From: Sphingopyxis sp. YR583
Lineage (GTDB): Bacteria; Pseudomonadota; Alphaproteobacteria; Sphingomonadales; Sphingomonadaceae
Assembly: GCF_900108295.1 (NCBI RefSeq)
Contig: NZ_FNWK01000001.1
Span: forward strand, 1,674,001-1,738,000
DNA length: 64,000 nucleotides
Direction of reading: 5' to 3'
In this document: positions 8,425-19,769 of the stretch, in pieces
Numbering within the stretch: position 1 is the stretch's first letter
Layout: each line of letters starts with the position of its first letter
Program-made: the position numbers and the translations under genes
The notes under the pieces: generated by a model
The model's database searches: none
What the model saw: only the letters and a program-made list of their open reading frames with translations
What the model was told of the DNA's origin: nothing

Positions 8425-8730
8425 TTACCAGCTCGACTTCACAACACCGGGGATCAGGCCCTTGTTGGCCAGATCGCGGAGCTGGATACGGCACAGCCGG
8501 AATTTGCGATAATAAGCGCGCGGGCGCCCGGTCAGCTCGCACCGGTTACGGATGCGGGTCGGGTTACCATTGCGCGGGATTTCCGCCATCTTGAGGCGCG
8601 CGATCAGACGCTCGCCATCGTCGAGCGACGTGTCAGCCGCAATCGCCTTCAGCTTCGCGTAACGGCCGGCGTATTTCTTCACCAGCTGCTTGCGACGCTC
8701 GTTCTTGTTTACCGAACTCAGTTTCGCCAT
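8425..8730 (-). CDS. rpsN: 30S ribosomal protein S14 (zinc-independent form)
   Basis: A 101-residue S14 of the long type without Cys pairs (the zinc form has CxxC motifs). The conserved [19 protein letters not shown] and the end [11 protein letters not shown] identify it. It is located between rplE and rpsH as in the standard spc order. Confidence 0.97.
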   Translation of the reverse strand: MAKLSSVNKNERRKQLVKKYAGRYAKLKAIAADTSLDDGERLIARLKMAEIPRNGNPTRIRNRCELTGRPRAYYRKFRLCRIQLRDLANKGLIPGVVKSSW

Positions 8731-8780
8731 GACTTAAGTTCTCTTTCCTTCTTGAAAGAGCCTGCCAGATCCCGAGGGGA

Positions 8781-9359
8781 TCAGGCGGCTTCCTTTTCCT
8801 GCGCAACGATCGGGAAGGGGAAGCCGAACAGCTTGAGCAGTTCGCGGGCTTCTTCATCCGTGCGAGCGGTGGTGGTGACGATCACATCCATGCCGCGCAC
8901 CTGGTCAATGCGGTCATAGTTGATCTCGGGGAAGATGATCTGCTCTTTCAGGCCCATGGCATAGTTGCCACGGCCGTCGAAGCTGGTCGCCGACACGCCG
9001 CGGAAGTCGCGGATGCGCGGCATTGCGATCGTGATCAGGCGGTCAAGGAATTCGTACATGCGTTCGCGGCGCAGGGTAACCTTGCAGCCGATCGGCATGC
9101 CTTCGCGCAGCTTGAACTGTGCGATCGACTTCTTCGCCTTGGTCACGACGGGCTTCTGGCCGGCGATGAGTTCCATCTCGGCAGCGGCCGCTTCGACCTT
9201 CTTCTTGTCCTGCGTGGCTTCGCCGACGCCCATGTTGAGCGTGATCTTTTCGATCTTCGGCACTTCCATCGCATTCTTGTAACCGAACTTCTCGGTCATC
9301 GCCTTGACGATCACATCGTCATAGCGCTTGCGCATGCGCGGGGTGTAATTGTCAGCCAT
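8781..9359 (-). CDS. rplE: 50S ribosomal protein L5
   Basis: It binds 5S rRNA and contacts S13 at the inter-subunit bridge. The 192-residue protein contains [36 protein letters not shown] segments and the [20 protein letters not shown] signature. Its start codon overlaps the end of rplX by eight bases, indicating translational coupling. Confidence 0.97.
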   Translation of the reverse strand: MADNYTPRMRKRYDDVIVKAMTEKFGYKNAMEVPKIEKITLNMGVGEATQDKKKVEAAAAEMELIAGQKPVVTKAKKSIAQFKLREGMPIGCKVTLRRERMYEFLDRLITIAMPRIRDFRGVSATSFDGRGNYAMGLKEQIIFPEINYDRIDQVRGMDVIVTTTARTDEEARELLKLFGFPFPIVAQEKEAA

Positions 9360-9669
9360 TGAGCGTCTCCCCGGACTTCACGGCCACGCGGACCTTCTTG
9401 CCGTCCTTGGTTTCGAAACGAACGCGCGTCGGCTTGCCGGTCTTGGGATCGGCAACCGCGACCTTGCTCGCGTACAGCGGCGCTTCCTTGCGCTCCAGGC
9501 CACCTTGCGGGTTGGTCTGGCTCGGCTTGCGGTGGCGCGTGATGATGTTGACGCCCGCGACGACGACCTTGCCGTCTTTCGGCAGGCTCTGCGTCACTTC
9601 ACCGGTCTTGCCCTTGTCCTTGCCGGACAGGATGACAACCGTGTCGCCCTTCTTGATCTTGTTCGCCAT
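9352..9669 (-). CDS. rplX: 50S ribosomal protein L24
   Basis: A 105-residue assembly-initiator protein. The KOW motif lies at the N-terminus ([20 protein letters not shown]), followed by [19 protein letters not shown]. Two bases separate it from rplN, and it overlaps rplE. Confidence 0.97.
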   Translation of the reverse strand: MANKIKKGDTVVILSGKDKGKTGEVTQSLPKDGKVVVAGVNIITRHRKPSQTNPQGGLERKEAPLYASKVAVADPKTGKPTRVRFETKDGKKVRVAVKSGETLNG

Positions 9670-9671
9670 GG

Positions 9672-10040
9672 TTAGAGGACCTCCGGCGCCAGGCTGATGA
9701 TCTTCATATAGCCACGGCCGCGCAGTTCGCGGACGACGGGGCCGAAGATACGGGTGCCGATGGGCTCTTCGTTCTTGTTGACGAGCACGGCGGCGTTGCT
9801 GTCGAAACGGATGACCGAGCCATCGGCGCGGCGCACGTCCTTGGCAGTGCGAACGATGACGGCGCGATGCACGTCACCCTTCTTCACCTTGCCGCGCGGC
9901 TGTGCTTCCTTGATCGACACGACGATAACGTCGCCCACGCCGGCAGTACGGCGCTTCGACCCGCCGAGCACCTTGATGCACTGGACGCGCTTGGCACCGC
10001 TGTTGTCAGCGACTTCCAATTGTGACTGCATCTGGATCAT
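9672..10040 (-). CDS. rplN: 50S ribosomal protein L14
   Basis: A highly conserved 122-residue protein near the 16S/23S bridge. It contains [20 protein letters not shown] and the signature [20 protein letters not shown], then [14 protein letters not shown] 60-bp gap separates it from rpsQ. Confidence 0.98.
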   Translation of the reverse strand: MIQMQSQLEVADNSGAKRVQCIKVLGGSKRRTAGVGDVIVVSIKEAQPRGKVKKGDVHRAVIVRTAKDVRRADGSVIRFDSNAAVLVNKNEEPIGTRIFGPVVRELRGRGYMKIISLAPEVL

Positions 10041-10100
10041 CGATGCATTTCCTTCTTTTTTGGCCTACCGGGATGCCCCGGCGGTTCCGTGAAAATCAGC

Positions 10101-10370
10101 TCAGGCGTCAGCGGCCGTTTTGGGCTTGCTGTGGGTGTCGACCTTGTCGAGCACCTTCCACGTCTTCAGCTTCGAAATCGGCTTCGTTTCCTCGATGCGG
10201 ACGGTTTCGCCAGCCTTGATGGCGTTGTCCTCATCGTGGGCGTGATACTTTTTCGAGCGGCGGATGATCTTGCCGTACAGAGGGTGCTTCACCTTCCGTT
10301 CGACCTTCACAACGACGGTCTTGTCGCCCTTGTCGGACACCACCGTACCGGTCAGAATGCGCTTCGGCAT
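10101..10370 (-). CDS. rpsQ: 30S ribosomal protein S17
   Basis: An 89-residue OB-fold primary 16S rRNA-binding protein. It begins [20 protein letters not shown] and contains [19 protein letters not shown], the family signature. It is the last gene of the S10 part in classical layouts. Confidence 0.97.
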   Translation of the reverse strand: MPKRILTGTVVSDKGDKTVVVKVERKVKHPLYGKIIRRSKKYHAHDEDNAIKAGETVRIEETKPISKLKTWKVLDKVDTHSKPKTAADA

Positions 10371-10381
10371 CGATAGTCTCC

Positions 10382-10585
10382 TTACTTCGCGGCCGAGCGC
10401 GTGCGCTCGGTCTGCTGCGTCTTGATGCGGGCGATGGAGCGCCGCACTTCCTTGACGCGCGATGCTTTTTCAAGCTGGCCGGTCGCCGCCTGGAAGCGGA
10501 GGTTGAACGCCTCGCGCTTCAGTTCGCCAAGCTGTTCGGCGAGCTGGTCGTCGGTCTTGGCCTTGAAATCTTCGGTCTTGGCCAT
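10382..10585 (-). CDS. rpmC: 50S ribosomal protein L29
   Basis: A 67-residue two-helix protein near the peptide exit tunnel. The pattern [20 protein letters not shown] and [17 protein letters not shown] is diagnostic. Eleven bases lie between it and rpsQ. Confidence 0.96.
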   Translation of the reverse strand: MAKTEDFKAKTDDQLAEQLGELKREAFNLRFQAATGQLEKASRVKEVRRSIARIKTQQTERTRSAAK

Positions 10586-10589
10586 GTCC

Positions 10590-11021
10590 TTAACCCTCCA
10601 GATGCGAGGTGTCGCCGAGACGGGCGATCACCTTCGTCTTGATCGGCAGCTTCATCGCGGCGCGTTCGAACGCCAGCGCGGCCACGGGGCCCGGAACGCC
10701 GTCGAGTTCGAACAGGATGCGACCCGGCTTCACGCGCGCGGCCCAGAATTCCGGCGAACCCTTGCCCTTACCCATACGGACTTCGGCAGGCTTCGACGAC
10801 ACGGGGACGTCGGGGAAAATGCGGATCCACAAACGGCCCTGACGCTTGATCGCACGGCTGATCGCACGGCGAGCCGCTTCGATCTGGCGCGCGGTGATGC
10901 GCTCGGGTTCCATCGCCTTCAGCCCGTAGGAGCCGAAGTTCAGGCTGGTTCCGCCCTTGGCATTGCCATGGATGCGGCCCTTGAAAGCCTTGCGGAACTT
11001 GGTTTTTTTCGGTTGCAGCAT
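10590..11021 (-). CDS. rplP: 50S ribosomal protein L16
   Basis: It helps position tRNA at the A and P sites. The 143-residue protein starts [19 protein letters not shown] and carries [20 protein letters not shown] and [19 protein letters not shown]. The start overlaps nothing; 11 bp separate it from rpsC. Confidence 0.97.
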   Translation of the reverse strand: MLQPKKTKFRKAFKGRIHGNAKGGTSLNFGSYGLKAMEPERITARQIEAARRAISRAIKRQGRLWIRIFPDVPVSSKPAEVRMGKGKGSPEFWAARVKPGRILFELDGVPGPVAALAFERAAMKLPIKTKVIARLGDTSHLEG

Positions 11022-11032
11022 ATCAGCAGTCC

Positions 11033-11740
11033 TTAGCGGCGATCTTCACGAGCCGGACGGACACCGGTCGTCTGTGCGTCGAGCATCAGACGGTCGGTTG
11101 CCATCGGATCGTGGCCGAGAATCTCGCCCTTGAAGATCCACACCTTGATCCCGCACACGCCATAGGCAGTGTGGGCGGTCGATTCGGCGTAGTCGACATT
11201 GGCGCGCAGCGTGTGAAGCGGCACCCGGCCTTCGCGGTACCATTCAGTACGTGCGATTTCCGCGCCGCCGAGACGGCCGGCGCAGTTGATGCGGATGCCT
11301 TCGGCGCCCAAACGCATCGCCGACTGAACCGCACGCTTCATGGCGCGACGGAACGCGACGCGGCGCTCGAGCTGATCGGCAATGCCCTGACCGACGAGCT
11401 TGGCATCGACTTCGGGCTTGCGGATTTCGACGATGTTCAGCGACACGTCGCTGCCCGTCAGTTCACCGAGCTTCTTGCGCAGCTTTTCGATGTCCGCGCC
11501 CTTCTTGCCGATGATGACGCCCGGACGGGCGGCATAGATCGAAACGCGGCACAGCTTGGCCGGACGTTCGATCACGACCTTCGAGATCGCGGCTTGCGGC
11601 AGGTTCTTGAACACATACTGGCGGATCTTCAGATCCTCGACCAGCATGCGGCCATAGTCCTGGCCTTCGGCGAACCAGCGGCTGTCCCAGGTGCGGTTGA
11701 CCTGCAGGCGCAGGCCGATCGGATTGCTCTTCTGGCCCAT
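11033..11740 (-). CDS. rpsC: 30S ribosomal protein S3
   Basis: S3 forms part of the mRNA entry channel. The start at 11740 ([20 protein letters not shown]) is chosen because this N-terminus is universally conserved; the frame is open further upstream but that part overlaps rplV. The KH domain contains [19 protein letters not shown]. The C-terminal domain has [20 protein letters not shown] and the signature [20 protein letters not shown]. Length is about 235 residues, normal for the family. Confidence 0.97.
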   Translation of the reverse strand: MGQKSNPIGLRLQVNRTWDSRWFAEGQDYGRMLVEDLKIRQYVFKNLPQAAISKVVIERPAKLCRVSIYAARPGVIIGKKGADIEKLRKKLGELTGSDVSLNIVEIRKPEVDAKLVGQGIADQLERRVAFRRAMKRAVQSAMRLGAEGIRINCAGRLGGAEIARTEWYREGRVPLHTLRANVDYAESTAHTAYGVCGIKVWIFKGEILGHDPMATDRLMLDAQTTGVRPAREDRR

Positions 11741-11741
11741 C

Positions 11742-12122
11742 TTACGCCTCTTCTTCCTGTTCGCGCACGACAATGCGGATGCGGCTGAACGGCTTGACGA
11801 TCCGGGTCGACTTGCCGCGGCCACGTGCGTGCCAACGCTTCATCGAGATCGACTTGCCCACGCTCGCTTCCTTGATGACGAGCGCATCAACGTCGAGGTT
11901 GTGGTTGTTTTCCGCGTTGGCGACGGCGCTGGCGAGAACCTTGCGCACGTCCACAGCCATCGCCTTCTTCGAGAAGGTGAGGATGTTCATCGCGTCTTCG
12001 ACCTTGCGGCCGCGGATCAGCGCGGCAACGAGGTTCAGCTTCTGAGCCGAACCGCGGATCTGCGTGCCGACCGAGAGCGCCTCGTTATCCGCAACGCGGC
12101 GGGGGGACTTTTCCTTGCCCAT
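11742..12122 (-). CDS. rplV: 50S ribosomal protein L22
   Basis: A 126-residue protein whose hairpin lines the exit tunnel. Visible: [20 protein letters not shown], the central [20 protein letters not shown] and the hairpin/C-terminal [20 protein letters not shown]. It overlaps rpsS by one base and ends one base before rpsC. Confidence 0.97.
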   Translation of the reverse strand: MGKEKSPRRVADNEALSVGTQIRGSAQKLNLVAALIRGRKVEDAMNILTFSKKAMAVDVRKVLASAVANAENNHNLDVDALVIKEASVGKSISMKRWHARGRGKSTRIVKPFSRIRIVVREQEEEA

Positions 12123-12397
12123 TAGCGTTTGCCCTTCTTGTCGGCCGCGTGGCCGGGGAAGAAGCGCGTCGGCGCAAATTCACCCAGCTTCATGCCGACC
12201 ATGTCTTCGTTCACCGACACCGGCACGAACTTGCGGCCGTTGTAGACGTTGAAGGTCAGCCCGACGAACTGCGGCAGGATGGTGGACCGGCGCGACCAGG
12301 TCTTGATCGGGGCAGAGCTGCCGCCGTCCTGGGCCGTTTCGGCTTTCTTGAGGAGATGAAGGTCGACGAACGGACCCTTCCAGACCGAGCGAGCCAT
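12122..12397 (-). CDS. rpsS: 30S ribosomal protein S19
   Basis: A 91-residue protein at the 30S head. It begins [20 protein letters not shown] and contains [20 protein letters not shown] and the basic signature segment near [20 protein letters not shown]. Three bases separate it from rplB. Confidence 0.97.
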   Translation of the reverse strand: MARSVWKGPFVDLHLLKKAETAQDGGSSAPIKTWSRRSTILPQFVGLTFNVYNGRKFVPVSVNEDMVGMKLGEFAPTRFFPGHAADKKGKR

Positions 12398-12400
12398 GGC

Positions 12401-13237
12401 TTACCTCTTCTTCTTCGCGTGACGCGACCGGATGATCATCTTGTCGGTCGACTTGTTGTTACGGGTACGAGCACCCTTGGTCGGCTTGCCCCACGGGGTA
12501 ACCGGATGACGGCCACCCGAGGTGCGGCCTTCACCACCGCCGTGCGGGTGATCGACCGGGTTCTTCGCAACGCCGCGGGTGAGCGGACGCTTGCCGAGCC
12601 AGCGGTTGCGACCGGCCTTGCCAAGGTTGGTGTTCTGGTTGTCGGGGTTCGACACCGCACCGACCGTGCCCATGCACTCGCCGCGAATGTAACGCTGCTC
12701 GCCCGAACCGAGACGCACGATGACGAGACCGCGGTCACGACCGACGACCTGTGCATAAGTGCCAGCCGAGCGGGCGATCTGGCCGCCCTTGCCCGGCTTC
12801 ATCTCGATATTGTGGACGATCGTGCCGACGGGCATCTGCGACAGTTCCATCGCATTGCCCGGCTTCACGTCGGTCTTCTTGCCAGCGACGACGGTGTCGC
12901 CAACGGCCAGACGCTGCGGCGCGAGGATGTAGGTCTGCTCACCGTCTTCATATTTGACGAGTGCGATGAACGCCGTGCGGTTCGGGTCATATTCCAGACG
13001 CTCGACGGTAGCCGGCATGTCCCACTTGCGACGCTTGAAGTCGATGAAGCGGTACTTCTGCTTGTGGCCGCCAGCGATACCGCGCGAGGTCACATGACCC
13101 TTGTTGTTGCGGCCACCGGTCTTGCGCTTGCCTTCGGTCAGCGCCTTGACGGGCTTGCCCTTCCACAGCGACGACTTGTCGACGAGGATCAGGCCGCGCT
13201 GCGCGGGACTGGTCGGATTATAGGATTTAAGTGCCAT
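12401..13237 (-). CDS. rplB: 50S ribosomal protein L2
   Basis: A primary 23S rRNA-binding protein needed for subunit association and peptidyl transfer. At 278 residues it has normal length. Signatures: [20 protein letters not shown] near the N-terminus and the C-terminal [20 protein letters not shown], which includes the catalytic-region histidine. Confidence 0.98.
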   Translation of the reverse strand: MALKSYNPTSPAQRGLILVDKSSLWKGKPVKALTEGKRKTGGRNNKGHVTSRGIAGGHKQKYRFIDFKRRKWDMPATVERLEYDPNRTAFIALVKYEDGEQTYILAPQRLAVGDTVVAGKKTDVKPGNAMELSQMPVGTIVHNIEMKPGKGGQIARSAGTYAQVVGRDRGLVIVRLGSGEQRYIRGECMGTVGAVSNPDNQNTNLGKAGRNRWLGKRPLTRGVAKNPVDHPHGGGEGRTSGGRHPVTPWGKPTKGARTRNNKSTDKMIIRSRHAKKKR

Positions 13238-13258
13238 TTTCTCTGCCTCTTCCTACAA

Positions 13259-13567
13259 TCAGACGCCGGTCGTGACGTCGATCGACTGGCCTGCGGCCAA
13301 GCGAACGATCGCCTTCTTCACGTCGCTGCGGGTGTAGGGCTTGCCCTTCCAGCGCTTGGTCTTGCCCTTGGTCACGAGCGTGTTGACGCTCACGACCTTG
13401 ACATCGAACAGCGCCTCGACGGCGGCCTTGATGGCGGGCTTGGTCGCGTCGTTTGCGACCTTGAACACCACCGCGTCATTTTCGCTGAGCAGCGTCGACT
13501 TTTCGGTGATCACCGGAGCGAGGATCACGTCATAGTGACGCGCGTCGATGGTTTTTGCCTTAGCCAT
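13259..13567 (-). CDS. rplW: 50S ribosomal protein L23
   Basis: A 102-residue protein at the exit tunnel, docking site for trigger factor and SRP. It has [20 protein letters not shown] and the C-terminal [19 protein letters not shown]. Its start overlaps the end of rplD by eight bases, indicating translational coupling. Confidence 0.97.
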   Translation of the reverse strand: MAKAKTIDARHYDVILAPVITEKSTLLSENDAVVFKVANDATKPAIKAAVEALFDVKVVSVNTLVTKGKTKRWKGKPYTRSDVKKAIVRLAAGQSIDVTTGV

Positions 13568-14186
13568 TGCAGCGGGCCTCCAGCTTTTCGACCGCCGCGC
13601 GGGTCAGGACCAGCGTGTCGGCACGGATGATGTCATAGACATTGGCACCGATAGCGGGCAGCGCGTCGACACCGATGAGGTTGGCCGAAGCCATTGCGAA
13701 GCTTTCGTGCACCGCATCACCGTCGATGAAGAGGGCGCGATTGCCGAGTTCGAGCTTGCCGAGCTTGCCGGCGAGCGCCTTGGTCTTCGCGTCCTTGAGC
13801 TCGAGCGTGTCGATGACGACGAGCTTGCCGCCCTTCGCCTTGTCGCTCAAAGCCATCTTCAGGCCGAGGGTGCGGATCTTCTTGTTCAGCGAGTGGCCGA
13901 AAGTGCGGGCACGGGGACCGTGCGCCTTGCCACCACCGATGAAGATCGGCGCCTTGCGATCGCCGTGACGTGCGGTACCGCCGCCCTTCTGGCGACCGAA
14001 CTTCTTGCCGGTGCGCGACACATCGCTGCGTTCGCGGGCGGCACGAGCCGGACCACGGCGCTTTTCGAGCTGCCATGCAACGACGCGATGCAGGATGTCG
14101 GCGCGGGCGTCGACGCCGAACACATCGTCGTTGAGATCGATGTCGGTGCCGGCCTTGCCGTCGAGGGTCTGAACCTTGACCTTCAT
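13560..14186 (-). CDS. rplD: 50S ribosomal protein L4
   Basis: L4 lines the exit tunnel and in E. coli represses its own S10 operon. The 208-residue protein contains the loop [20 protein letters not shown] and [19 protein letters not shown], typical of the family. It lies two bases after rplC. Whether the E. coli-type L4 autoregulation exists here cannot be read from the sequence. Confidence 0.97.
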   Translation of the reverse strand: MKVKVQTLDGKAGTDIDLNDDVFGVDARADILHRVVAWQLEKRRGPARAARERSDVSRTGKKFGRQKGGGTARHGDRKAPIFIGGGKAHGPRARTFGHSLNKKIRTLGLKMALSDKAKGGKLVVIDTLELKDAKTKALAGKLGKLELGNRALFIDGDAVHESFAMASANLIGVDALPAIGANVYDIIRADTLVLTRAAVEKLEARCNG

Positions 14187-14188
14187 GA

Positions 14189-14962
14189 TCAGGACTCCTG
14201 TGCGCCGTCGGTGGCCGCGGTGTCGACGACGGTTTCTTCAACCGGCGTTTCGACCGGTGCGTCAACCGGGGCTTCGTTGCTGTTGGCCGCGCTCTTGACG
14301 CCCGCCGGATAGGGGGCCTCGGGGTGACGCGGCAGCTTCACCGCATCGCGAACGAGCAACCAGCCACCCTTCGAGCCAGGGACCGAGCCCTTGACGAAGA
14401 GAAGGCCGCGCTCGACGTCGGTGCGGACGATTTCGAGATTCTGCTGGGTGCGGTTGCGCGCGCCCATGTGGCCGGCCATCTTCTTGTTCTTGAAGACGCG
14501 GCCCGGATCCTGGCGGTTACCGGTCGAACCATGCGCACGGTGGCTGATCGAAACACCGTGGGTCGCGCGCATACCGCCGAAACCCCAGCGCTTCATCGCA
14601 CCGGCAAAGCCCTTACCCTGGGTCACACCCTGAATGTCGACGATCTGACCGGCGACGAAGTGATCGGCCGACAGTTCGGCGCCGACGTCGAGCGTCGCAT
14701 CGTCAGCGACGCGGAATTCGACGAGCTTCGCCTTGGGCTCGACTTCGGCCTTGCCATAGGCACCGCGCTGCGGCTTGGCGACGTTCTTCGCCTTGGCCGA
14801 GCCAGCACCGAGCTGAACGGCCACATAGCCGTCACGTTCTTTATCGCGCACAGAAACGACCTGGCAGCCTTCGAGGCTCAGGACGGTGACGGGCACGTGG
14901 CGGCCGTCGTCCTGAAACAGGCGGGTCATCCCCATTTTCTTCGCGATCACGCCAGTACGCAT
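14189..14962 (-). CDS. rplC: 50S ribosomal protein L3 with acidic C-terminal tail
   Basis: An early 50S assembly protein near the peptidyl-transferase centre. The start at 14962 ([16 protein letters not shown]) has GAGGAG about 7 nt upstream; another ATG 9 nt earlier is less conserved. The signature [20 protein letters not shown] and [20 protein letters not shown] are present. The C-terminal ~40 residues form an acidic, Val/Ala/Thr/Pro-rich extension ([17 protein letters not shown]) not present in E. coli L3. Confidence 0.97.
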   Translation of the reverse strand: MRTGVIAKKMGMTRLFQDDGRHVPVTVLSLEGCQVVSVRDKERDGYVAVQLGAGSAKAKNVAKPQRGAYGKAEVEPKAKLVEFRVADDATLDVGAELSADHFVAGQIVDIQGVTQGKGFAGAMKRWGFGGMRATHGVSISHRAHGSTGNRQDPGRVFKNKKMAGHMGARNRTQQNLEIVRTDVERGLLFVKGSVPGSKGGWLLVRDAVKLPRHPEAPYPAGVKSAANSNEAPVDAPVETPVEETVVDTAATDGAQES

Positions 14963-15235
14963 GATCATACTCCTCAACAGAGGCCGGGCGGACCATTCCG
15001 CACGGCGTGTGGGACCTCATCAAGGCAAACCCCGACGAGAACCCTCCCAGCCCAAAATTTCGATGCATCGCCCCGTCCGGGCTGAGGTGCCGCTGTCCCG
15101 AGAGACCAGCGGCGAGACGGGGGACGCAGCCCGGTCGTAAATGCCTTCCGAAGAAAGCGACCGGCGGTATCCACCCTATCGTCGGTCCGGATCGCTCCGG
15201 ACAATGCAGTCACCGAAGTGTCCTGCCGATAGAGA

Positions 15236-15253
15236 CCCCGGCTTTCGCCGGGG
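15236..15253. repeat. Small palindromic repeat unit between rplC and rpsJ
   Basis: CCCCGGC-TTTC-GCCGGGG forms a perfect 7-bp stem with a 4-base loop (GAAA on the minus strand). The same core occurs at 28815-28832 and, with a G:C to A:T change, at 28775-28792, so this is one member of a small dispersed family. In the minus-strand transcript it would fold between rpsJ and rplC. Confidence 0.7.
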
Positions 15254-15264
15254 CTGCGTTGGCT

Positions 15265-15576
15265 TTAGGCCAACTTGATCTCAACGTTCACGCCCGCGGC
15301 GAGGTCGAGCTTCATCAGCGCGTCGACCGTCTGCGGGGTGGGCTGCACGATGTCGAGCAGCCGCTTGTGGGTACGCACCTCGAACTGCTCGCGCGACTTC
15401 TTGTCGACATGCGGGCCGCGGTTCACGGTGAATTTTTCAATGCGCGTCGGAAGCGGGATCGGACCGCGAATGAGAGCGCCCGTGCGACGTGCCGTGTCGG
15501 CAATGTCGGTGGTGGCCTGATCGAGCACGCGGTGATCAAAGGCCTTCAGGCGAATGCGAATATTCTGCGTTTCCAT
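15265..15576 (-). CDS. rpsJ: 30S ribosomal protein S10 / NusE
   Basis: S10 sits in the 30S head and, as NusE, joins transcription antitermination. It starts [20 protein letters not shown]; the signature [20 protein letters not shown] is present, and the length of 103 residues is standard. A ~300-bp gap separates it from rplC downstream, so the S10 operon may have an internal promoter or processing site there. tuf lies upstream on the same strand. Confidence 0.98.
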   Translation of the reverse strand: METQNIRIRLKAFDHRVLDQATTDIADTARRTGALIRGPIPLPTRIEKFTVNRGPHVDKKSREQFEVRTHKRLLDIVQPTPQTVDALMKLDLAAGVNVEIKLA

Positions 15577-15678
15577 GACTGTTCCAGTCGAATCCCGTCT
15601 AACGATGCGAAAGAGCCGAAATGGCCTGCACCGGCCCCCATCAGGAAGCCGGTTCGGCCATCAAAATTCTTTAAGCTA

Positions 15679-15713
15679 CGAGCCGCGCGAATCGGTCCGA
15701 ATCGCGCGGCTCG
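15679..15713 (-). terminator. Hairpin after tuf (possible terminator or attenuator)
   Basis: CGAGCCGCGCGA (15679-15690) pairs with TCGCGCGGCTCG (15702-15713): a perfect 12-bp stem, just 11 bases after the tuf stop on the minus strand. The sequence after it (TAGCTTAAAGAATTTT) is A/T-rich but not a clean T-run, so read-through into rpsJ is likely. Confidence 0.55.
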
Positions 15714-15723
15714 CGGCCCTATA

Positions 15724-16917
15724 TTACTTTGTGATCGTCGCGACAACCCCTGCGCCGACCGTGCGGCCACCTTCGCGAATTGCGAAGCGGAGACCCGGGT
15801 CCATGGCGATCGGGGCGATCAGCTTGACCGACAGCTGGACGTTGTCGCCCGGCATGACCATTTCGGTGCCCTCGGGGAGGATGACCTCACCGGTGACGTC
15901 CGTGGTGCGGAAGTAGAACTGCGGACGATAGTTCGCGAAGAACGGCGTGTGACGGCCGCCTTCGTCCTTCGACAGGACGTACACTTCCGAGGTGAACTCG
16001 GTGTGCGGCGTGATCGAGCCGGGCTTCGCCAGAACCTGGCCACGCTCGACTTCTTCACGGCCGACGCCGCGGATCAGCGCACCGATGTTGTCGCCAGCCT
16101 GGCCCTGGTCGAGCAGCTTGCGGAACATTTCGACGCCGGTGACGACGGTCTTCTTGGTGTCCTTGATGCCGACGATTTCGACTTCTTCACCAACCTTGAC
16201 GATGCCGGTTTCGACGCGGCCGGTGACAACCGTACCACGACCCGAGATCGAGAACACGTCTTCGATCGGCATCAGGAAGGGCTTGTCGAGCGGACGTTCC
16301 GGCTGCGGGATCCACGCGTCGACGGCAGCCATCAGCTTCAGGATCGCGTCCTTGCCGATGTTGTCGTCGCGACCTTCGAGAGCGGCGAGAGCCGAACCCG
16401 GGATGATCGGAATATTGTCGCCGTCGAAATCACGCTTCGACAGTTCTTCGCGGATTTCCAGCTCGACGAGTTCGAGCAGTTCGGGATCGTCCAGCTGGTC
16501 GACCTTGTTGAGGAAGACGACCATGGTCGGAACGCCGACCTGCTTCGCGAGCAGGATGTGCTCCTTCGTCTGGGGCATCGGGCCGTCAGCGGCCGAAACG
16601 ACGAGGATCGCGCCGTCCATCTGGGCGGCACCGGTGATCATGTTCTTCACATAGTCAGCGTGACCCGGGCAGTCGACGTGCGCGTAGTGGCGGCCGTCGG
16701 TTTCATATTCGACGTGTGCGGTCGAAATGGTGATGCCGCGCTCGCGCTCTTCGGGAGCCTTGTCGATGTTCGCGAAGTCGACGGCGGCGTTGCCGGCGAC
16801 GTTTTCGGCGAGCACCTTGGTGATCGCTGCGGTCAGCGAGGTCTTGCCATGGTCGACGTGACCGATGGTGCCGATGTTGCAGTGCGGCTTCGTCCGCTCA
16901 AATTTAGCCTTGGCCAT
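15724..16917 (-). CDS. tuf: Elongation factor Tu
   Basis: A GTPase that delivers aminoacyl-tRNA to the ribosome. At 397 residues it is full length. G motifs: [10 protein letters not shown] (P-loop), the switch region [31 protein letters not shown] and NKVDQLDD. The C-terminal beta-barrel domains end [14 protein letters not shown]. It lies in the fusA-tuf-rpsJ arrangement expected for a str-S10 junction. It is the only tuf copy in the window. Confidence 0.99.
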   Translation of the reverse strand: MAKAKFERTKPHCNIGTIGHVDHGKTSLTAAITKVLAENVAGNAAVDFANIDKAPEERERGITISTAHVEYETDGRHYAHVDCPGHADYVKNMITGAAQMDGAILVVSAADGPMPQTKEHILLAKQVGVPTMVVFLNKVDQLDDPELLELVELEIREELSKRDFDGDNIPIIPGSALAALEGRDDNIGKDAILKLMAAVDAWIPQPERPLDKPFLMPIEDVFSISGRGTVVTGRVETGIVKVGEEVEIVGIKDTKKTVVTGVEMFRKLLDQGQAGDNIGALIRGVGREEVERGQVLAKPGSITPHTEFTSEVYVLSKDEGGRHTPFFANYRPQFYFRTTDVTGEVILPEGTEMVMPGDNVQLSVKLIAPIAMDPGLRFAIREGGRTVGAGVVATITK

Positions 16918-17036
16918 GATGTAACAACCTTCTTGTTCGATGTTTGCGTTGATCAGTCCTGGACGAGCCTGCTGAATCAGGCGCCGCCCTTAGAGGGTCT
17001 TGCCGCGCGGTGCAAGCCCGCGCGGCTTTGACCCTA

Positions 17037-19130
17037 TCAGGCCATCTTGGCCTTCACTTCTTCGGCGACGTTCGTCGGCACTTCTTCATAATGCGAGAAT
17101 TGCATCGAGTAGCTTGCGCGACCCTGGCTGAAGCTGCGCAGCTGATTGACGTAGCCGAACATGTTCGCCAGCGGAACGATCGCCTCGACGACCTGGGCGA
17201 TGCCCCGGCTGTCGGTGCCCTGAATCTGCCCGCGACGGCTGTTGAGATCGCCGATCACGTCACCCATGAATTCCTCGGGGGTAACGACTTCGACCTTCAT
17301 CACCGGTTCGAGCAGCTTGATGCCGGCCTTCGCCGCCACTTCGCGCATCGCCGCACGGCCCGCGATTTCGAACGCCAGCGCCGACGAGTCGACGTCGTGG
17401 TACGCGCCGTCCGTGAGCTTGATTTCGAAGTCGATGATCGGGAAGCCGATCATGTGACCGTTTTCGGCCGACTCGCGCATGCCCTTTTCAACCGACGGGA
17501 TATACTCGCGCGGAATGTTACCGCCCTTGATCTCGTCGATGAAGGTGATGCCCGCCCCGCGCTCGCCGGGAGCGACGCTGACCTTGACGCGGCCGAACTG
17601 GCCCGAGCCGCCCGATTGCTTCTTGTGGGTGTAGTCGACGTCGACGGCCTTCGCGAGCGATTCGCGGTACGCCACCTGCGGGGCACCGACGTTCGCTTCG
17701 ACCTTGAACTCGCGCTTCATGCGATCGACGAGAATGTCGAGGTGAAGCTCGCCCATGCCCTTGATGATCGTCTGGCCCGATTCATGGTCGGTCGACACGC
17801 GGAACGAGGGATCCTCGGCAGCCAGGCGGTTGAGCGCGATGCCCATGCGTTCCTGGTCGGCCTTTGTCTTCGGTTCCACCGACAGCTCGATGACCGGCTC
17901 GGGGAATTCCATCCGCTCGAGGATGATCGGCGCGTTGGTGGCGCAGAGCGTGTCCCCGGTCGTGGTTTCCTTGAGGCCGGCGAGCGCGACGATGTCGCCC
18001 GCATAGGCTTCTTCGATGTCTTCGCGGCTGTTCGCATGCATCAGCAGCATGCGACCGACCTTTTCCTTCTTGTCCTTCACCGAGTTCAGGTACGTGCCCT
18101 TGTTGAGGGTACCCGAATAGATGCGGGCGAAGGTGAGCGAACCGACGAACGGGTCGTTCATGATCTTGAACGCGAGCAGCGACAGCGGGGCCGAGTCCGA
18201 CGTCTCACGCGAGTCGGGCTGGTCGGTGTCGGGGTTGATACCCTGAACGTCAGGAATATCGAGCGGCGAAGGCAGATAGTCGACGACCGCGTCGAGCAGC
18301 GTCTGGACACCCTTGTTCTTGAACGCCGAGCCGCAGAGGACCGGAACGAACGCCTGTGCCAGCGTGCCCTTGCGGATCAGCTTCTTGAGCGTCGCGACGT
18401 CGGGGACGGTGCCTTCGAGATAGGCTTCCATCGCATCGTCGTCCTGTTCGACGGCGAGCTCGACGAGCTTTTCGCGATATTCGGCTGCCTTGTCGGCGAG
18501 GTCGGCGGGGATTTCTTCATAGAAGAATTCGGCGCCGAGGCTTTCGTCCTTCCAGATGATCGCACGCTCGTTGACGAGGTCGACGAGGCCCTTGAAGCCG
18601 CCTTCCGAACCGATCGGCAGATAGAGCACGGCCGGGGTCGCACCGAGACGATCGATGATCGTCTGGACGCAATAATAGAAATCGGCGCCGGTGCGGTCGA
18701 GCTTGTTGATGAAGCACATCCGCGGAACCTTGTACTTGTCCGCCTGACGCCACACGGTTTCCGACTGCGGCTCAACGCCGGCAACGCCGTCGAACGCGGT
18801 GATCGCGCCATCGAGCACGCGCAGCGAACGCTCGACTTCGATCGTGAAGTCGACGTGGCCGGGGGTGTCAATGATGTTCAGGCGATGCTCGGGGCCATTG
18901 CCCTCTTCGGCCTTCCACAGGCAGGTCGTGGCAGCCGACGTGATCGTGATGCCGCGTTCTTGCTCTTGCTCCATCCAGTCCATCGTCGCGGCGCCGTCAT
19001 GGACTTCGCCGATCTTGTAGGACTTGCCGGTGTAATAGAGAATGCGCTCGGTCGTCGTGGTCTTGCCGGCGTCGATGTGCGCCATGATACCGAAATTGCG
19101 ATAGCGTTCGAGCGGATGGCTGCGTGCCAT
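17037..19130 (-). CDS. fusA: Elongation factor G
   Basis: A translocation GTPase of 697 residues, normal length. Domain I: the P-loop [20 protein letters not shown], switch [22 protein letters not shown] and [10 protein letters not shown]. Domains III-V follow, with [29 protein letters not shown] segments and [18 protein letters not shown]. Upstream are rpsG and rpsL, downstream tuf: a classic str operon. Confidence 0.99.
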   Translation of the reverse strand: MARSHPLERYRNFGIMAHIDAGKTTTTERILYYTGKSYKIGEVHDGAATMDWMEQEQERGITITSAATTCLWKAEEGNGPEHRLNIIDTPGHVDFTIEVERSLRVLDGAITAFDGVAGVEPQSETVWRQADKYKVPRMCFINKLDRTGADFYYCVQTIIDRLGATPAVLYLPIGSEGGFKGLVDLVNERAIIWKDESLGAEFFYEEIPADLADKAAEYREKLVELAVEQDDDAMEAYLEGTVPDVATLKKLIRKGTLAQAFVPVLCGSAFKNKGVQTLLDAVVDYLPSPLDIPDVQGINPDTDQPDSRETSDSAPLSLLAFKIMNDPFVGSLTFARIYSGTLNKGTYLNSVKDKKEKVGRMLLMHANSREDIEEAYAGDIVALAGLKETTTGDTLCATNAPIILERMEFPEPVIELSVEPKTKADQERMGIALNRLAAEDPSFRVSTDHESGQTIIKGMGELHLDILVDRMKREFKVEANVGAPQVAYRESLAKAVDVDYTHKKQSGGSGQFGRVKVSVAPGERGAGITFIDEIKGGNIPREYIPSVEKGMRESAENGHMIGFPIIDFEIKLTDGAYHDVDSSALAFEIAGRAAMREVAAKAGIKLLEPVMKVEVVTPEEFMGDVIGDLNSRRGQIQGTDSRGIAQVVEAIVPLANMFGYVNQLRSFSQGRASYSMQFSHYEEVPTNVAEEVKAKMA

Positions 19131-19225
19131 GGTCTTTTCCTTGGATTTGGGGGGAGGCCTTTGGAGCCACCCCCGATATAGGAACGATTGTTACGATTGC
19201 GAGACGCCGGGGCGTCCGCGGTCGC

Positions 19226-19696
19226 TTACCAGCGGTAGTGGCTGAAGGCGCGGTTCGCTTCGGCCATGCGATGCGTATCTTCGCGCTTCTTGACCGCGTT
19301 GCCACGGTTGTTCGACGCGTCGAGCAATTCGCCCGACAGACGCGCGGCCATCGTGGTTTCGCTGCGGTTGCGCGCGGCGGTGATCAGCCAGCGAATCGCA
19401 AGCGCCTGCGCGCGGTCCGGACGGACTTCGACGGGAACCTGATAGGTCGCACCACCGACGCGGCGGCTGCGGACTTCGATGTTCGGACGGATGTTCGCGA
19501 GCGCTTCGTGGAACACGCCGAGCGGTTCCTTCTTGGCGCGGGCTTCGACCGACTCGAGCGCACCATAGACGATGCTTTCGGCGACGGACTTCTTCCCGTC
19601 CAGCATGACGCTGTTCATGAACTTCGACAGCACCGTATCACCGAAACGGGGATCGGGCAGGATTTCGCGGCGTTCAGGACGACGACGACGAGCCAT
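19226..19696 (-). CDS. rpsG: 30S ribosomal protein S7
   Basis: S7 nucleates 30S head assembly and in E. coli feedback-regulates the str operon. It begins [20 protein letters not shown] and has [20 protein letters not shown] and [18 protein letters not shown]. It is 156 residues, the typical length. It is about 95 bp upstream of fusA. Confidence 0.98.
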   Translation of the reverse strand: MARRRRPERREILPDPRFGDTVLSKFMNSVMLDGKKSVAESIVYGALESVEARAKKEPLGVFHEALANIRPNIEVRSRRVGGATYQVPVEVRPDRAQALAIRWLITAARNRSETTMAARLSGELLDASNNRGNAVKKREDTHRMAEANRAFSHYRW

Positions 19697-19769
19697 AGGT
19701 AATTCCTTTTACAACAGCATCCGGGCGCGAGAGCGCTCTCGGATGATCAAATAGCCGAAAAAGCGGTCC

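Noticed and set aside
11741..11824. An upstream extension of rpsC
   Set aside because: It overlaps rplV, is not conserved and the universal MGQK start is at 11740.
15007..17031. A 674-codon open frame on the plus strand opposite rpsJ and tuf
   Set aside because: Both opposite genes are certain, and the translation is charged and low-complexity, without family motifs.
17010..19181. A 723-codon open frame on the plus strand opposite fusA
   Set aside because: It is the antisense shadow of the GC-rich fusA codons, has no recognisable domain and fusA is certain.
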